Shown piece by piece: positions 33,385-45,339 of a stretch of 64,000 nucleotides of DNA. Under the pieces are notes generated by a model that was not told the origin of the DNA, made no database searches, and saw nothing but the letters and a program-made list of their open reading frames with translations. The stretch lies in assembly GCA_047967505.1 (NCBI GenBank), contig CM106538.1, one strand, 5' to 3'. The DNA is from Dipteris shenzhenensis. Taxonomy: Eukaryota; Polypodiophyta; Polypodiopsida; Gleicheniales. Numbering within the stretch: the stretch's first letter is position 1; each line of letters opens with the position of its first letter. Both the position numbers and the translations under genes were made by a program.

Positions 33385-33690
33385 GGGAGCAACCAGCACC
33401 TTTCAAGAAAGGAGCAAGAAGGGCTGAACCTATAACTAGGGAGCTCAAAGCAAGGAAAGAGGAAGGACATGAAGGGAGGGGCCAAGCTCCTAAAGGGAGG
33501 AACCAACCCCCTTCAAGAAAGGAGCAAGGAGGGTTGAGCCTGCAATCAAGGAGAAAAAAAAGGTGACGTGCTCAAAGCAATGTGGGAACTAGTCCCTAAA
33601 GGGAGGAACCAGCTTGCTTTAGGAAAGGAGCAAGGAGGGCCAAGCTTGCAATTAGGGAGCTCAAAAGGCTCCTTGAAGGAAAGGAGTCTT
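33385..33690 (+). repeat. Tandem repeat, about 108 bp, three copies
   Basis: The AACCAGC/AACCAAC word followed by TTCAAGAAAGGAGCAAG-like sequence starts at 33391, 33501 and 33607 (spacings 110 and 106). Each copy goes on to a GGGAGCTCAAA- or AAGGAG-like end. The first copy is inside a frame (33149-33424) whose C-terminal residues are the repeat translated. Confidence 0.75.
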
Positions 33691-33735
33691 TGAGATGTAA
33701 TCTATTGAATTATTAATGTTCTCCAAAGCAACAAT

Positions 33736-34560
33736 GTGATTTGTTCTAGTATAGTACTAGTTGGTTGCATCTTGTTCAATGTATCATCTCTTAGTGGTGG
33801 TTCTCACTATTATGTTACTTTTATTGATGATGGAACTAGAAAAACTTGGGTTTATTGCATTCAAATAAAATCTAATGTCTTTGAAACTATTAAGAAGTGG
33901 AAATCTTTGGCTAAGAATGAGGCAAGAAAGAAGTTGAAAGGTCTCAAATTAGATAATAGAGGTGAACATTGTAGCAAAGAGTTTGATAGTTAGTGTTCAT
34001 ACAATGGAATTTGTAGAGAGAAGACAACTCCAAGAATGCCACAAAAAAATCATGTTTAAGAGAGGATGAATAGAACAATCATGGAGCGTGCAAATAGCAT
34101 GAGACTATACAAGTTGACATCATAGCTTTGGGATAAAGCAATGGATACAGTTATTTACTTGATAAATAGATCACCTTCAAGTTCCTTGCATGGTGGCATT
34201 CTAGAAGAGGCATGGAAAGGTAAAAAGGTTACTATTCTTTTCTGAAGGCTTTTGGTTTGCAAAGCATTTGTCATGTTGATAAGGGATTGAGAACAAATCT
34301 TGAGGCAAAATCCAAGAAGTGCATTTTTATTGGATATGGAGGTAGTGAGTTTGGTTATTGTATGTGGGATTATGAAAGTAACAAAATCATTAGGAGAAGA
34401 GATGTTGTATTAAATGAAATTGTTATGTATAGCAAAAAAGGAACAAAGAATATGTAGAGACAGAAGACACAACTCTTGGTGAAATCACAATAGATGATAT
34501 TTCAAAGGTTGCAAAAAATGAGAATGAGCAATAGCAAGAACCTTAAATTCCTCTAGGTGC
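33736..34560 (+). pseudogene. Copia B integrase core
   Basis: SHYYVTFIDDGTRKTWVY (Asp 1), KGLKLDNRGEHCSKEFDS (Asp 2, with GG changed to RG) and, past a TAA, ERMNRTIMERANSMRL (Glu). Then YLINRSPSSSLHGGILEEAW and KCIFIGYGGSEFGYCMWDYE. Stops and shifts near 33990, 34055 and 34250. Confidence 0.8.
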
Positions 34561-34734
34561 ACTTAGAAGGTTTAAGAGGGTAACCAGACCACTTGAGCAA
34601 TTTTCTCCTTCTTTCAATTATGTCTTGTTGAGACTCACTCTAGTGAACCAGAAACATGTGAAGAAGCAATGCTAGTAGAATCCAAAAAAGGGTGGGAATG
34701 AGTCATGAAAGAGGAAATTAACTCTTTCCTATAA

Positions 34735-35635
34735 AACCAACCTAGATTTGGTTCACTTTCCTATGGGAAAAATAGCATTGCAGTGTAAATGGGTTTACGA
34801 GGTGAAGGAAGAAGATGGAGGAAAAAGGAGGAGCAAGGCAAGGGGTTTGCACAAAAGAAAGGTACAGTCTATGATAAAATGTTCTCTCTATTGTTAGAAT
34901 GACTTCAGTCAAAACTATTTTGAGTCTTGTGGCTGTAGATGACTTGCATCTTGAACAATTAGATGTGAAGATAGCTTTTCTTCATGGAGATTTGGATGAA
35001 GAAATTTATATGTAGTAACCATAGGAATATGAGGTCAAAGGAAAGGAGGAATTGGTATGCAGGTTGAAGAAAAGTCTGTCTGGTTTAAAGCAAGATCCAA
35101 GGTACTACTATTTGAAGTTTGATAGGTTTATGGTAGAACATGGTTATAGCAGATGTCATTCAGACCATTGTGTTTATTCTCAAAAACTAGACAATGGTAG
35201 ATACGTAATCGTGTTATTGTATGTTGATGACATGCTTATTGCAGGCTCCAACATGTAGGATGTAAATGTGCTCAAGAGAAAGTCGGAAAATATATTTGCA
35301 ATAAATGATTTGGGTGCTGCAAAGCAAATCGTTGGCATGAGAATAACAAGAGATATGAAAAATTGCAAATTGACATTGTCTCAGAGTGTCAACATTGAAG
35401 AATACAAAACCTATTTCTGCACCTTTGGCTAATCAATTTTGATTATGCAAGGATATGTGTCCCAAGACTTAGGAGTAGATTGTTATATGTCAAGGGTTGC
35501 ATATGCATCAGCAATTGGTAGCTTGATGTATGCAATTGTATGCACAAGGCTAGATATTGCATATGTAATCTGAGTTGTGAGAAAATTTATGAACAATCCA
35601 GCACATCAAAGACTTGCATATTTGGCTCTCCATTG
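34735..35635 (+). pseudogene. Copia B reverse transcriptase
   Basis: Broken start near 34735-34990, then VCRLKKSLSGLKQDPRYYYL and the catalytic LLYVDDMLIAGS (about 35210-35250). Then NDLGAAKQIVGMRITRDMKN, YASAIGSLMYAIVCTRLDI and a last recognisable word near 35590-35630. TAG and TAA stops are frequent. Confidence 0.85.
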
Positions 35636-36719
35636 AATCGATAGCAGTTGGATATGGAGGATGGAGATGGAGATGGTAGTGGTTTTGATGGTGATGGCCT
35701 CTTTGGTTACTGTTGCTACTCGCCCTTCCCCCAACTAGTTTACAATATGTGGTATGGACTGCATGGTACTGTTGAAGATCCCGATGCTCTAAGTGGAGGT
35801 CACATTAACTCGCACACAGGACAAGCTGCTGGTGCTCAAATTTTTCTTTTGCTGTCATTTTTCAAGGAGTATGAGATTGCAGACAAGCACCGTTTTTTGC
35901 TCTAGCTAAAGAATAAAGCTTACCTATTGTGGCCAAGCTCACTTGCCTCTTCCACCTCACCATGGAGCCACATTTTTTGGAAGTTAGGGAGGAAGAAGAG
36001 GAGGACTCACTCATCCCTCCTACTCCCATGTAGCTCAGGGGGCTTCTTTAGCCTCCGCCCAAGATCATGTATTACTTCTAGCCTTACCCATATAGATGGG
36101 TCCTTGGCCTCAAGATACACCATTGCAATGAAGTAAAATGGTCGTGGTTTCCTTGAACTAAGATACTTACCCATCTAAGCAACCCAAATGTCTTTTTAAC
36201 TTTAGGGATTTTGTCAACCCTATAGCAACAAGGGCCATAAGCATAGTCTAAAGCAATGAAGATGAGATCATTGTGTGTGTAGAGTAGTGGCAAAGCTCTG
36301 CTTGTAATATCTTGATATTGAAAGATGGGATGATGAATATAAAAGGATGAGGATAGCCAAAATCCTGTCTAGAAAAGATCCAATCATACTTGGAAAATTG
36401 GGATCTAGAAAGAGAAATACTAAATTGAGAGAGAGAGAGAGAGAGAGAGACACACACTAAAAGGCTACACTTTTTGAGGTCCCTCCAATACCCAAGAGGC
36501 CCCGTCAAAAAGTGTAGAGACTCTTACCCAAGAAGTCTCCTACAAGAGTTCCCACCAAGAAGCTCCGATATGCATTGTGTACATACCAACATGTATAAAT
36601 CTCTCACGATGGAATGAAGCTCGCACTCTTTGGGGCTCAGTGTTCAAGTTCACTATGTTCATGTGATTGATCCCCATTGATTCCATGCTCCCATACGCAT
36701 GTGTGTTCTAGCATGCCCT
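35636..36719. other. No recognised gene; short GA microsatellite
   Basis: An Asp/Gly-rich frame (35648-35902) begins with GATGGAGATGG repeats and has no known domain. A (GA)n run lies at 36427-36450. Nothing else supported. Confidence 0.4.
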
Positions 36720-37030
36720 CTTACCCTTGCACTTTCTACCCTTGTATTCCTTGCTCCCCCTCCTCCTCCTTCCTCTTCCTCCTCCCTCCTCTTCCTTCCT
36801 CCTCTTCCTCCTCCTCCCATATCCTCCTCCTCCTTCTTCCTCTTCCTCCTCCCTACTCCTCCCTCCTCCTTCCTCCTCCATCCTCCTCCCTCTCCATCCT
36901 GCTCCCTCTCCATCCTCCTTCCTCCTTCTCCTCCTCCCTCTCCATCCTCCTCCTCCTCTGCCTCCTCCTCCTCCTCCTCCTCCTCCTCCTCCTTCCTCCT
37001 TCCTCCACCTCCTCCATCCTCCCTTGACTC
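36720..37030 (+). repeat. CCT/TCC simple-sequence tract
   Basis: About 300 bases almost wholly C and T on the + strand, built from CTCCTC and TCCTCC, including an uninterrupted CTC run near 36962-36990. Long open frames on all six phases here (Pro/Ser-rich or Gly/Glu-rich) are artefacts. Confidence 0.95.
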
Positions 37031-37619
37031 TCCTTCTCAACCCTTTAGCCCTTGAAGTCATGAAGGAGACTAGCTCTCCACTCCTCAACCTTGAACTCCT
37101 CGTAAACCTTGCAACCCTCTCTAGATCATGGAACACCTAGTTAGCCTTCTCAACCCTATCTCCCTTCTAATCCTTGCAATCCCCCTTCTACACCATTGAG
37201 ATCCAATGGTGGTGAGAGCCTCCATGCATCATTGTAATCAAGCCCTCTTTCTCAGCTAAGCATGCACAAGATGTGCTTCCCAAGCTTTAGCTTGCATGAG
37301 TCCACTAGAATACGACCAGAGGATCTATGCTACACTTGTGAACACCTATACTATAGTGAGATGAAACGATTGGAGGTGGCCAACACCCTCAAAACTTAGA
37401 CTTGGGAGAGAACATTTTGGTAGTTTTGCAGTGGAGGTTAGCGCCTGAAGCAAAAGTGGGGCACATGTTTGCATGTGTAAGAAAGAACGACCATCAAAAA
37501 ATACATTCATCAAGACATAAGATTGCAAAAATGCTTTCAATTGGTGCAAAATAATGAGATTTACATCCTAAATAAGGGTAACTTACATAAGCACATTAAT
37601 TCAACAATCACAAAAATTG
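37031..37619. other. No gene seen
   Basis: Spacer between two pyrimidine-rich blocks. Short frames only; no domain. Confidence 0.4.
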
Positions 37620-38520
37620 AGCTTTAAGAACCCCACACCCTATAAAAGCAACACTCCACCTCCTCATTTCTTTCCTCTCACTCTTGCAAGCCCCCTCCAC
37701 ATACAAGTTCTGTCAATCCTTCTTTTTTTTAATCCACCCTTACTTTTCGTCTTCCACTTGCCATCCAACTTCTCCACCACTACCACCATCATTCATTCCA
37801 TCCATCTCCCCCATCCCCTCCACTACCTTACACAATCTTCTTCCCCTCACACCATCATTCATTCCATCCATCTCCCCCATCCCCTCCACCACCTCACACC
37901 ATCTTCTTCCCCTCTACTACCACCACTTTTTCCATCCATCTCCTCATGTTCAACCCTACTTTTGTCCACCTTCTCCATCACCTCCACCCCCAATTTCTCC
38001 ATCCCCACCATCTCCACCATCAAGATACAAACCTTCTCCTCCATTCTCCCATACCCCCCTTCCTCTTTCCTCCACACCACTTTCATTCTGCTCTCCCTTC
38101 CATTTCCACCACCCCCCTTCCTCTCTCCACCACCACTCCCTCCTTGCCTCTCTCTACCACCCCACTTCCATACCCCCTCCCCATCCATTCTCTCCCCACC
38201 ACCCCATGTTTCCTCCCCATCCATTCTCTCCCCACCTCCCCGTGTTTCATCACCCCTCTCTCTCTAAACCCCACCACTCTCTCTCGTATCCCCCTAAACC
38301 CCCGCTCTCTCTCTCTCTAAGTCCCTCCACTCATTGTATCCCCTCCTCACCTCTCGCTCTCTCTAACACTCCCTAACTCTCTCTATACTCCCTCTCACCT
38401 CCAACTCTCACTCCATCACTCTCTCTATCCCCCCCTGCCTCACACTCTCTCTATTCTCTCCCCCAACCCCCCTCACCACTCACACACTCTTTGTCTACCT
38501 CCCACGCACCCTCACTCCAC
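37620..38520 (+). repeat. Pyrimidine-rich block with small tandem duplications
   Basis: About 900 bases with C and T dominant on the + strand. Inside it, ATCATTCATTCCATCCATC occurs near 37788 and 37854 (66 bp apart), and CCCCATCCATTCTCTCCCCA occurs near 38177 and 38216. The 120-230 codon frames across it are composition artefacts. Confidence 0.9.
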
Positions 38521-38907
38521 TCACATGCCCCCCCATGCCATCAAGCATGGAAAGACCCGCATCGTGCACCAATGTGGCTTGGGCACCTTGCATTCTGTAT
38601 ATAGTGGCTTAGGGCAGTGCATGCAACTAGCCACCGAGCCACTACTGCCAATCCGCTGCCATGGCCAATCAGTCATTGCTAGCATTGCAAACCTATTGCT
38701 ATCACCTCTACCCTACTGCAGTTGACTTTGCCTTGTGACACCCCTCCACCATCGGACATTTTTTCCACTTGTGTTTCATGTCATCAACACCACCCCTTCT
38801 ATTATGTGCTACCACCATTGGGGACCTTGCGCCTCGACCCACCACTCCTCTACCTCAAGGACTACCACGCTAAAGAGAGAGAGAAGAGAGAGGAATAAGA
38901 AACACAC

Positions 38908-38943
<36 letters not shown>

Positions 38944-39139
38944 CTAATCCAGGGTATGAGGTAGGTTAGTGTTAACTAACCATAGTTAGATCAACCTTGC
39001 AACTCTTCTAATAGCTTAGTGAAAATTAACTATAGTAGGTTAGACTAGTTCTCTAAAAAACAAAAATGAAAAAGGGCCTCTTTAAAAAGGAAAAAGAAAA
39101 AGGAAAAAGGGCCTCTTTGAAACTTGTCCATTTCCCCCC
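38521..39139. other. No gene seen; GA microsatellite
   Basis: A 66-codon frame at 38525-38722 has no recognisable feature. A (GA)n run lies at 38913-38942. GGGCCTCTTT..AAAAAGG is duplicated near 39075 and 39110. Confidence 0.45.
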
Positions 39140-41400
39140 CTTACTTTAAGGGCCCATATCTTAATCATTTGGAGGCCAAATCGAGCCCATATTTCACACA
39201 TTCAAAGATCTCCATTAAGCAAACTTTTTCAAATCAATTTGATCTTTTTAGGCTCTAGTAGTTGCCTCCATATAGGCAGTAATTTTGACCCACCAATCAA
39301 AGGTCAAAATCTCATATGCACCCACTTGATGGCCACAATTAAGGATTGTGTATGTGCCTAACATCGCGAAGAAGTCTAGCACCTGCCTACTCCTAACACA
39401 AACTGAGGTAGCACCATGTGCATCCACCCCCAGTGCTATTCAAGAAGCAAAGCAAGTCTACCCCAACACCCAAGTGGAGAAAGCTCAGTACCAAGCTTTA
39501 GAGGTATGGCAAAGACATGAACAAAAAAATTATGAAATAGACTAGTGGATAGCAACAAGAGAGGGTATGGAACCACCACTACACAATATCAACATGGTGA
39601 TTAAAGCCACTAGCAACCTATGGCTAATGGATCTACGGTCCACTCATCCCCAATTGGATTGTGTTGTCCTAGCCAACTTAATTAGATGAATGCCAATCAA
39701 AACCTTATTGAGAAATTTGCCTACAATCTGGGAGAATTCTAAGGGTTAGATAGAATTGGCACAATTTTTGCCACCACCCAAAGAGAAAGATAAGGAAATA
39801 TAATTGAAATTTGGTGCTAGGGAGGATACAAAATATGTAACCATCCCGCTAGAGCATAAACCCTTTGGCCAATACCCTATGATAGTGGTGGACGGTGGGG
39901 CGAGTATCAATATTCTAGCAAAATATCTCTATGAATAATGGGGACTACCACCAATGAGGAATGCCACATTCAACATACTCCTAGCTGATCACACTAAGAT
40001 GAAGCCACTAGGAATTATCCACAATGTGTCAACAAAAATTGCGGGAGTCAAGTTCACTATACAATTCACCATACTGGATTTTTGCCAAGGATTGACAACA
40101 TACCAAGTAATGTTGGGGAGAGCATGGCTTATAAGGGCTTTAGTACTCCATGATTGGGGCACTGATTGGATCATAATCCAAAACAAAGACACTACTGTGT
40201 GAAAATAAATTTGGGAACTAGGGAAATAAAGCCTACTATACCAAAAAATATTGATGACACATTTTCCATCACAGCCACCAGTCATGCATCACTTTAAGCA
40301 TTGAAAGAACTCAAACCCATAGAAGGTGATAGCCAAAGTGACATCAACTATTGGATACATGCATTGGCCACAATTGATAGCTACAAGGTAGCACATCCAA
40401 TGTTGCCAAATGAGGATCCAAATATGATGCATCTAGAACCACCATTTTGGGATGAAGAATTGAAAGCTATGGATGTACCTATCTTCATGGCAAGTATAGA
40501 ATGGGATAGTGATTCTGAAGAGTCCATCATTAAAGGCTATGGTGAAGATTTTGATTGAGATCTAGAAAAATATGGGGATAATGCCACATAAGTAGGTCAA
40601 GTCTTTGAATGACTTGGCCATCCAACATGTGTCAATGGTAGTAGAGTATGCCAAATCTAGACCCTTTGCTAGAAAAAAATAACACACGATCAAGGAAGAA
40701 GACAGTGTGTAATGCGAGAAGACTAAGGTGGAGCACTTCAATGAGTTTGAGAGGTTGAAATCCATAGTGGTGGAACTATATTTGACCAAGCTCACCCAAG
40801 CATTAGAACCATCAAAATTACAATGGGACCCAAATGGTCTTGAAGGTGCCTAAATGATAGAGGAACCACACTTTGAAAACACGATGCCCATTGAGAATCC
40901 AGTGCCAGTATCCCAAAGCAAGAAGTTTTGCAAATTCAAACCCAATGTGCAAATGAAGGCTGAACTCGACAATACACACAAAAAATAAAAGCAAGTGGAC
41001 AACAATGAGATGGGTCAAAACTTTTCTAGTAGCACTAATAGTCATGCAAGCACCTCACAATGCTATGAAAGCCTCGAGGAAGTTCTTGACTTTTTCAAAA
41101 ATTATACAAGGGGAAATGCAAGAATAGAAATGCCTAGACCAAGAAGGGAATCAGAGCTCAAGGAAATAGATAGACTTGGGGAAACCTTAGTTTATGATAG
41201 ACCTGCCAAGACCAAAGCATTGGATCTTGCCTTGGAAGGAGAAGAAGAAAAGCCCATGCATGTCGGCGAACAAATCACGCTTTACACTTTCTATACTCTT
41301 TGGCAGAAGAACTTCGCAAATGTTAAAATCCCAAAAAGTCAAGAAATATCAAATGGCAATGAAGGTGATGACTTGAAACAAGGCAAGTGAGAGTGCACCT
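39140..41400 (+). mobile_element. Ty3/gypsy element B: leader, protease, decayed rest
   Basis: The leader at 39140-39400 matches that of gypsy A at 20150-20480 (shared words include TTTTGACCCRCCA, ATATGCACCCAC and AGCACCTGCCTACT-like ends). The frame from 39430 is broken by stops but reaches a protease at about 39800-40200. Past that, acidic pieces (40301-40555, 40995-41387) read DVPIFMASIEWDSDSEE and GETLVYDRPAKTKA, the linker region after protease. No RT or integrase. Confidence 0.75.
39800..40200 (+). pseudogene. Gypsy B retropepsin-like protease
   Basis: KYVTIPLEHKPFGQYPMIVV leads into VDGGASINIL, the retropepsin active site with the Asp kept. After a TAA at 39936-39938, the 39954-40199 frame continues LADHTKMKPLGIIHNVSTKI, QVMLGRAWLI and TDWIIIQNKD, giving the flap and C-terminal strands. 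This part is well preserved. Confidence 0.75.
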
Positions 41401-42566
41401 AGACCATAGGAAAGGGAAATTGTAAGAGGAAAGCACAAGTATCATCATGGATGTGTTCAGCATGCAAGACGAAAGCATGTGTTTTTGGAAAGAGCAAACT
41501 ATTTCACATCAAAACTACATGTCTCTTATTGTAGATAGGATGGATCAAAACACATCAACATTGCCTCACCTTTGGCCACTCTATGTAAGCTACAAGGAAA
41601 ACACTTTTTAAAGACACATTTATGTGGAGTTTTAGTGCATGGCTTTTTGCAAACGTATGGATTAATTCCTTACATCCTCAAGAATCAAGTTATCACATTG
41701 ATTATGCATGCAATTCATAGTGTACATGCAGCAAAAGGCCATCCACCAATAATTTTGGAAATACAAGTAGATATTACTAGCGAGAGAATAAGAATGTATT
41801 TTGTTCATGTTCTCATTTTGTTCGATGCTAATTTCTCATCAAATCTTCAATGAGAGTGAAGTTAGGTTTTTATATGTATTGAGGATATCAATCGAATTTT
41901 TGGCACAATCTCAAGAGAGCTAAAATGCAAGGATGTAGAAACAATGATTGACTTGATAAGGAGATGTGAGAGGCAAATCGGTGGTCATAAGAAAAGTATA
42001 GTATGCTCTAAGGTCAAAAGAATGTATGATTGGAGGCAATACTATTCTTTTGATACAAAATGGAGACTTAAATATCCTTATAGTCTTTTAAATTTAGTTT
42101 CAAGCAAGGAAATGCATCCAAAATGAATCCTATACAAGAATCCACAAATAAAACTCAGGGTAAAATAGATGACTTGCAATTTTTTATTGCATATAAAGAG
42201 GAAATGATGGTGAGATATCCTTCTTAGTGGAAATGCAATGCATTTGTAACACATGAATCGATAGAATATCTTGAGGAAATGCAAAAAGAGGATGTTGAGA
42301 AATATTGCACTTTCTTTTAACAACTTGTACTCACTCCAAACTTTGGAATTGAATTCAAATCGCTACTTCCACGTCCATTTTGTGAACCATGTGGAGAAAG
42401 GAGAATCGTTCACGCCAAGACTAGATATACAAGTCAATGATTATGTCGCACTTCTTGGCCATCGGATAATGAATATGAGAATGTGAGGTTTTGGGTTGCA
42501 AAAGTAGTGGACATAAATAGGCATAATCATGGGAGCGCTTATGATATTTAAAGGAGTATGGTATTG
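41401..42566 (+). pseudogene. Decayed ORFs, unknown; BAH-like patch at the end
   Basis: Frame pieces at 41572-41850 (GLIPYILKNQVITLIMHAIH) and 41944-42123 are unrecognised. Around 42400-42535 two overlapping phases read PRLDIQVNDYVALL and then NEYENVRFWVAKVVDINRHN, so a frameshift splits one domain. The pattern of a Val-Asp-Tyr-Val strand, acidic turn and FWVAKV is like the start of a BAH domain. It may be a gene fragment or the ORF of an element. The 5' LTR of gypsy C is inserted right after it. Confidence 0.35.
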
Positions 42567-43172
42567 TGACATCAAAAATTGATATTTTTAATTTGGCATT
42601 GGTATTGTTTTTCTCTATGTTTGATAAGAGTTTGAGTATCAAGTGATAGCCTAGCGGCTCTCACTTATATCTATTTTATAAGATATTGTATGGGATTGAA
42701 AGGATGAGTGGAATGGATCATTGTAAATACCATAGGTATGAATTATAAATACCTTGGTATGGGGTGAGAGTTATTTGTGTATGGGATATTATGGGATTTT
42801 TAGAAAATAGGAAGAGTGAGTCATATAAAGAGGTGGGCTCATGTCCATGTGTTCCAATAATATAAGAGAGGCAACATGCCAAGCATGTGGAAAGCATGTG
42901 GAGGAGTGTGGAGTCAAGAGGAATCCTTCTAGAATTCCCATGTGGAATAAGGAGGATGTGGACATATGGAAAAGAGAGGGTCCCTATGGGCTCCATGTGG
43001 GGAGACTCTTGACTTTCTCAACATTTTAAGAGTCTTGAGCATCTTTTGATGGGACACATGGCAAGAGTAGCCAAAAAGGACATGGATAGTGACACACGAG
43101 CTTATGTGATTGATGGGGAAAAGAATCTAGAGGCAGCAATTGTAAATGGGTGAAGAAGGGTGATAAAATCTC

Positions 43173-43180
43173 TATAAAAG
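43173..43180 (+). promoter_or_regulatory. TATA box in gypsy C 5' LTR
   Basis: TATAAAAG, 606 bp into the LTR, preserved at the same place in the 3' LTR (49787-49794). It should set the start of the element's transcript, leaving a U3 of about 630 bp and a long R-U5. Confidence 0.7.
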
Positions 43181-43739
43181 GAGCCCTCCTCTCCCTTGTT
43201 CATCATCTCTTCCACCATTAGGCCTCATGTTGCTGTAGCTCTAGTCTCCTCAAGCCTCTTTCATGAGCCTTCTCTCCCTCTTGTAGATATTCTCTTATGT
43301 AGACTCTTGAGTCCTTCTCTCTCTAGTTCATTCTCTCTCTATGAGTAGTCTTCGAGCTTTCACTCCCTCTTGTATGTATGAAACCTCTTCTTCTCCCTTG
43401 TTTTTGTAGTATTTTGAGTGTATTTGAGTGGAGTCTTACTCTCATGGCAATGAAAGTCACATTTTCCTTGAGTCTCCATTCTTTTTCTCCATTCCTATGT
43501 TCTTTTCTCTCTCTATTCAAGTCTCTAAAGTAGTTCTTGTTCGGCCGCTCACTGTGCACACATGGTCCATCCGTTTCCCGAGCCACCATGCAAACTTCTT
43601 CCTCTCTGTTAGGCAAATTCTAGGGTTATTGGATCGTTGATAATTGTGGAGCCTTGAGGGAGTAGTTTGCTTAGGCGAAATCTACATGGGCAGATGGTAG
43701 TGAATATAGCAGTTAGACCCCCTATCAGAAATTGGCCTA

Positions 43740-44230
43740 TAACTTTCTCCTTAATGGTCCAATTTCAATGAAACTTATATCAGCACGAAGCTCTCTTTAA
43801 GGGTCTCCCTTCCATGTAATTAGTTTCTTGCATTGGATATAGGACAAGAAGTTATGAGTCTCTGTGTATGACTGTTTATTTCTATGATTGTTTTTACCCC
43901 CTTTCAATAAACTGTCCATATCTCTTCAACCGATTATCTGTTTTCAATGAAGCTTATATCAGCGGGAAGTCTCTTTAAGAATCTCCTTGTAATTAGTTTC
44001 TTGCATTGGATCCAGGACAAGAAGTTATGAGTCTCTATGTATGACTGTTTATTTCTATTGTAGTTTTTACCCCCTTTCAATAAACTGTCCATATCTCTTC
44101 AACCGGTTATCTGTTTTCAACAAAACTTATATCAGTACGAAGCTCACTTAAAGCCCATCCTTGTATGTACTTTAATTTTTTATTTCAATTTTTTGGTGGA
44201 AGTTATAGACCTCTGTGTTTTCTAGCAGTT
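43740..44230 (+). repeat. Three tandem repeats of about 177 bp inside the 5' LTR
   Basis: AAACTTATAT-type words at 43771, 43950 and 44123 mark three copies; the third is the most diverged. Each carries GAAGTTATGAGTCTCTRTGT or a changed form of it. The 3' LTR has the same array (50393, 50570, 50749), so the array predates this insertion. Confidence 0.85.
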
Positions 44231-44593
44231 TGTAGAATGATTTTGATCCATTTCTAGAGGTTTCTGTGAAGGAGGTGCCATGTTTCCCCGGAATTTATCC
44301 ATCCAGCCAAATCAGCCCCTTCAAGCCCCTAGATATATATCAATTCATGTCATATTGAGTTGAAAGATCTTCTTCGAACAACGCATCGCTCTTCTCTTTG
44401 GTGCTGACCGGCTTGGTGATATAATGGCCTGTGCGAATCCTTTTCTTCTCCCGATGCTGGACTACAACATCACTTGGGATGTTACCATATTCATTCTCCT
44501 CTAAGGGAAGCAAGGAGAAAGATATGTTGTAATTTTCTTTGCATGAAAATATTTTCTTCATCTCTCTTTGCAAGTGATAAGGGTCTCTATTAT

Positions 44594-45339
44594 TAAGATT
44601 GGGAATAGCAGGAAGCTAAGAGGTGTGTGAAGTTTCATTACCCCCAACTTCATGTCACATCTTTTGGTGGAGACGCTCGGTACATTTGATATTGGATTCA
44701 TCCCACCTTACTAAATGGTCTCAGGTGTACTTGATTGCATGTTATGCCTAGTATAGGCATATGTTTTCTGATGTGATAAAGAAGATGTGTGGAAGAACTC
44801 TGTTAGAAGAGATTGCAGCCCGTTAAGAAAACTTGAAGATTGTGAAGGTGATGTTCAAGCTATTCGCACGGTCATTATGATCATATCCTTTATGTTTGCA
44901 CTCTTGAATATGTTAGTGAATTGACAATGCCGTCAACATGCACAATGATAGATTGGGGATTGTTTCATGCACTGGCAGCTTGGTGTGAAGAAGAGTTGAA
45001 TCTTTGGGTAGTTTTTGACCATAACAGTGGAGTGGTAATTCTTAATGCTTTCAAATCCTTTTGCTATGCAAATGATGAAGAGTACAATATCTTGAAGCTG
45101 TTATGTGCACTTCTAATTGTGAGAAGGGTGATTCTTGAATGCATGTATACACAATGTTTTCATGGTGCTAGCTGGTCACTTATTTTTGAAGATTTTATTA
45201 AGGATCACATTGTGGAGGGTTTTCAACAAGTTATGCAGAATAAGCTAGTCTTGGTATACTAAGGCTCTGTGGGATCTTGTTTGAATCTTGTTTGGGATAT
45301 TAGTTGGATCTTGGTGTTTCCTTTTTGTGTTTCATCATG
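44594..45339 (+). other. Gypsy C leader with an unknown 113-codon frame
   Basis: No recognisable primer-binding site follows the LTR. An ATG-like frame at 44921-45259 (DWGLFHALAAWCEEELNLWV) has no known domain. Long leaders occur in Tat elements. It might also be captured sequence. Confidence 0.35.

Larger units (their letters stand above)
33720..35635 (+). mobile_element. Ty1/copia element B, truncated
   Basis: Integrase core and RT of a second copia, different from copia A. It is truncated on the left inside integrase and on the right within the early RNase H region (about 35635). Many stops; no LTR seen. At 35013-35024 the frame has TAG, TAA and TAG within four codons, at places where copia RT has Gln-rich sequence. 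Confidence 0.85.
42567..44593 (+). repeat. Gypsy C 5' LTR
   Basis: 2,027 bp, starting TGACATCAAAAATTGATATT and matching 49193-51218 over its whole length with scattered substitutions and small indels. The shared sequence ends GGGTCTCTATTAT. The terminal CA is not obvious. It carries a TATA box (43173-43180) and a tandem repeat (about 43740-44230). No perfect target-site duplication was seen (left flank TATTG). Confidence 0.9.

Noticed and set aside
36677-37140. Several 115-140 codon frames on both strands
   Set aside because: They translate pure CTC/TCC repeat in several phases at once; no real protein would be open in every frame.
37617-38376. Pro/Ser-rich frames up to 230 codons
   Set aside because: Lack of A and G on one strand removes stop codons; no domain, and overlapping phases are equally open.
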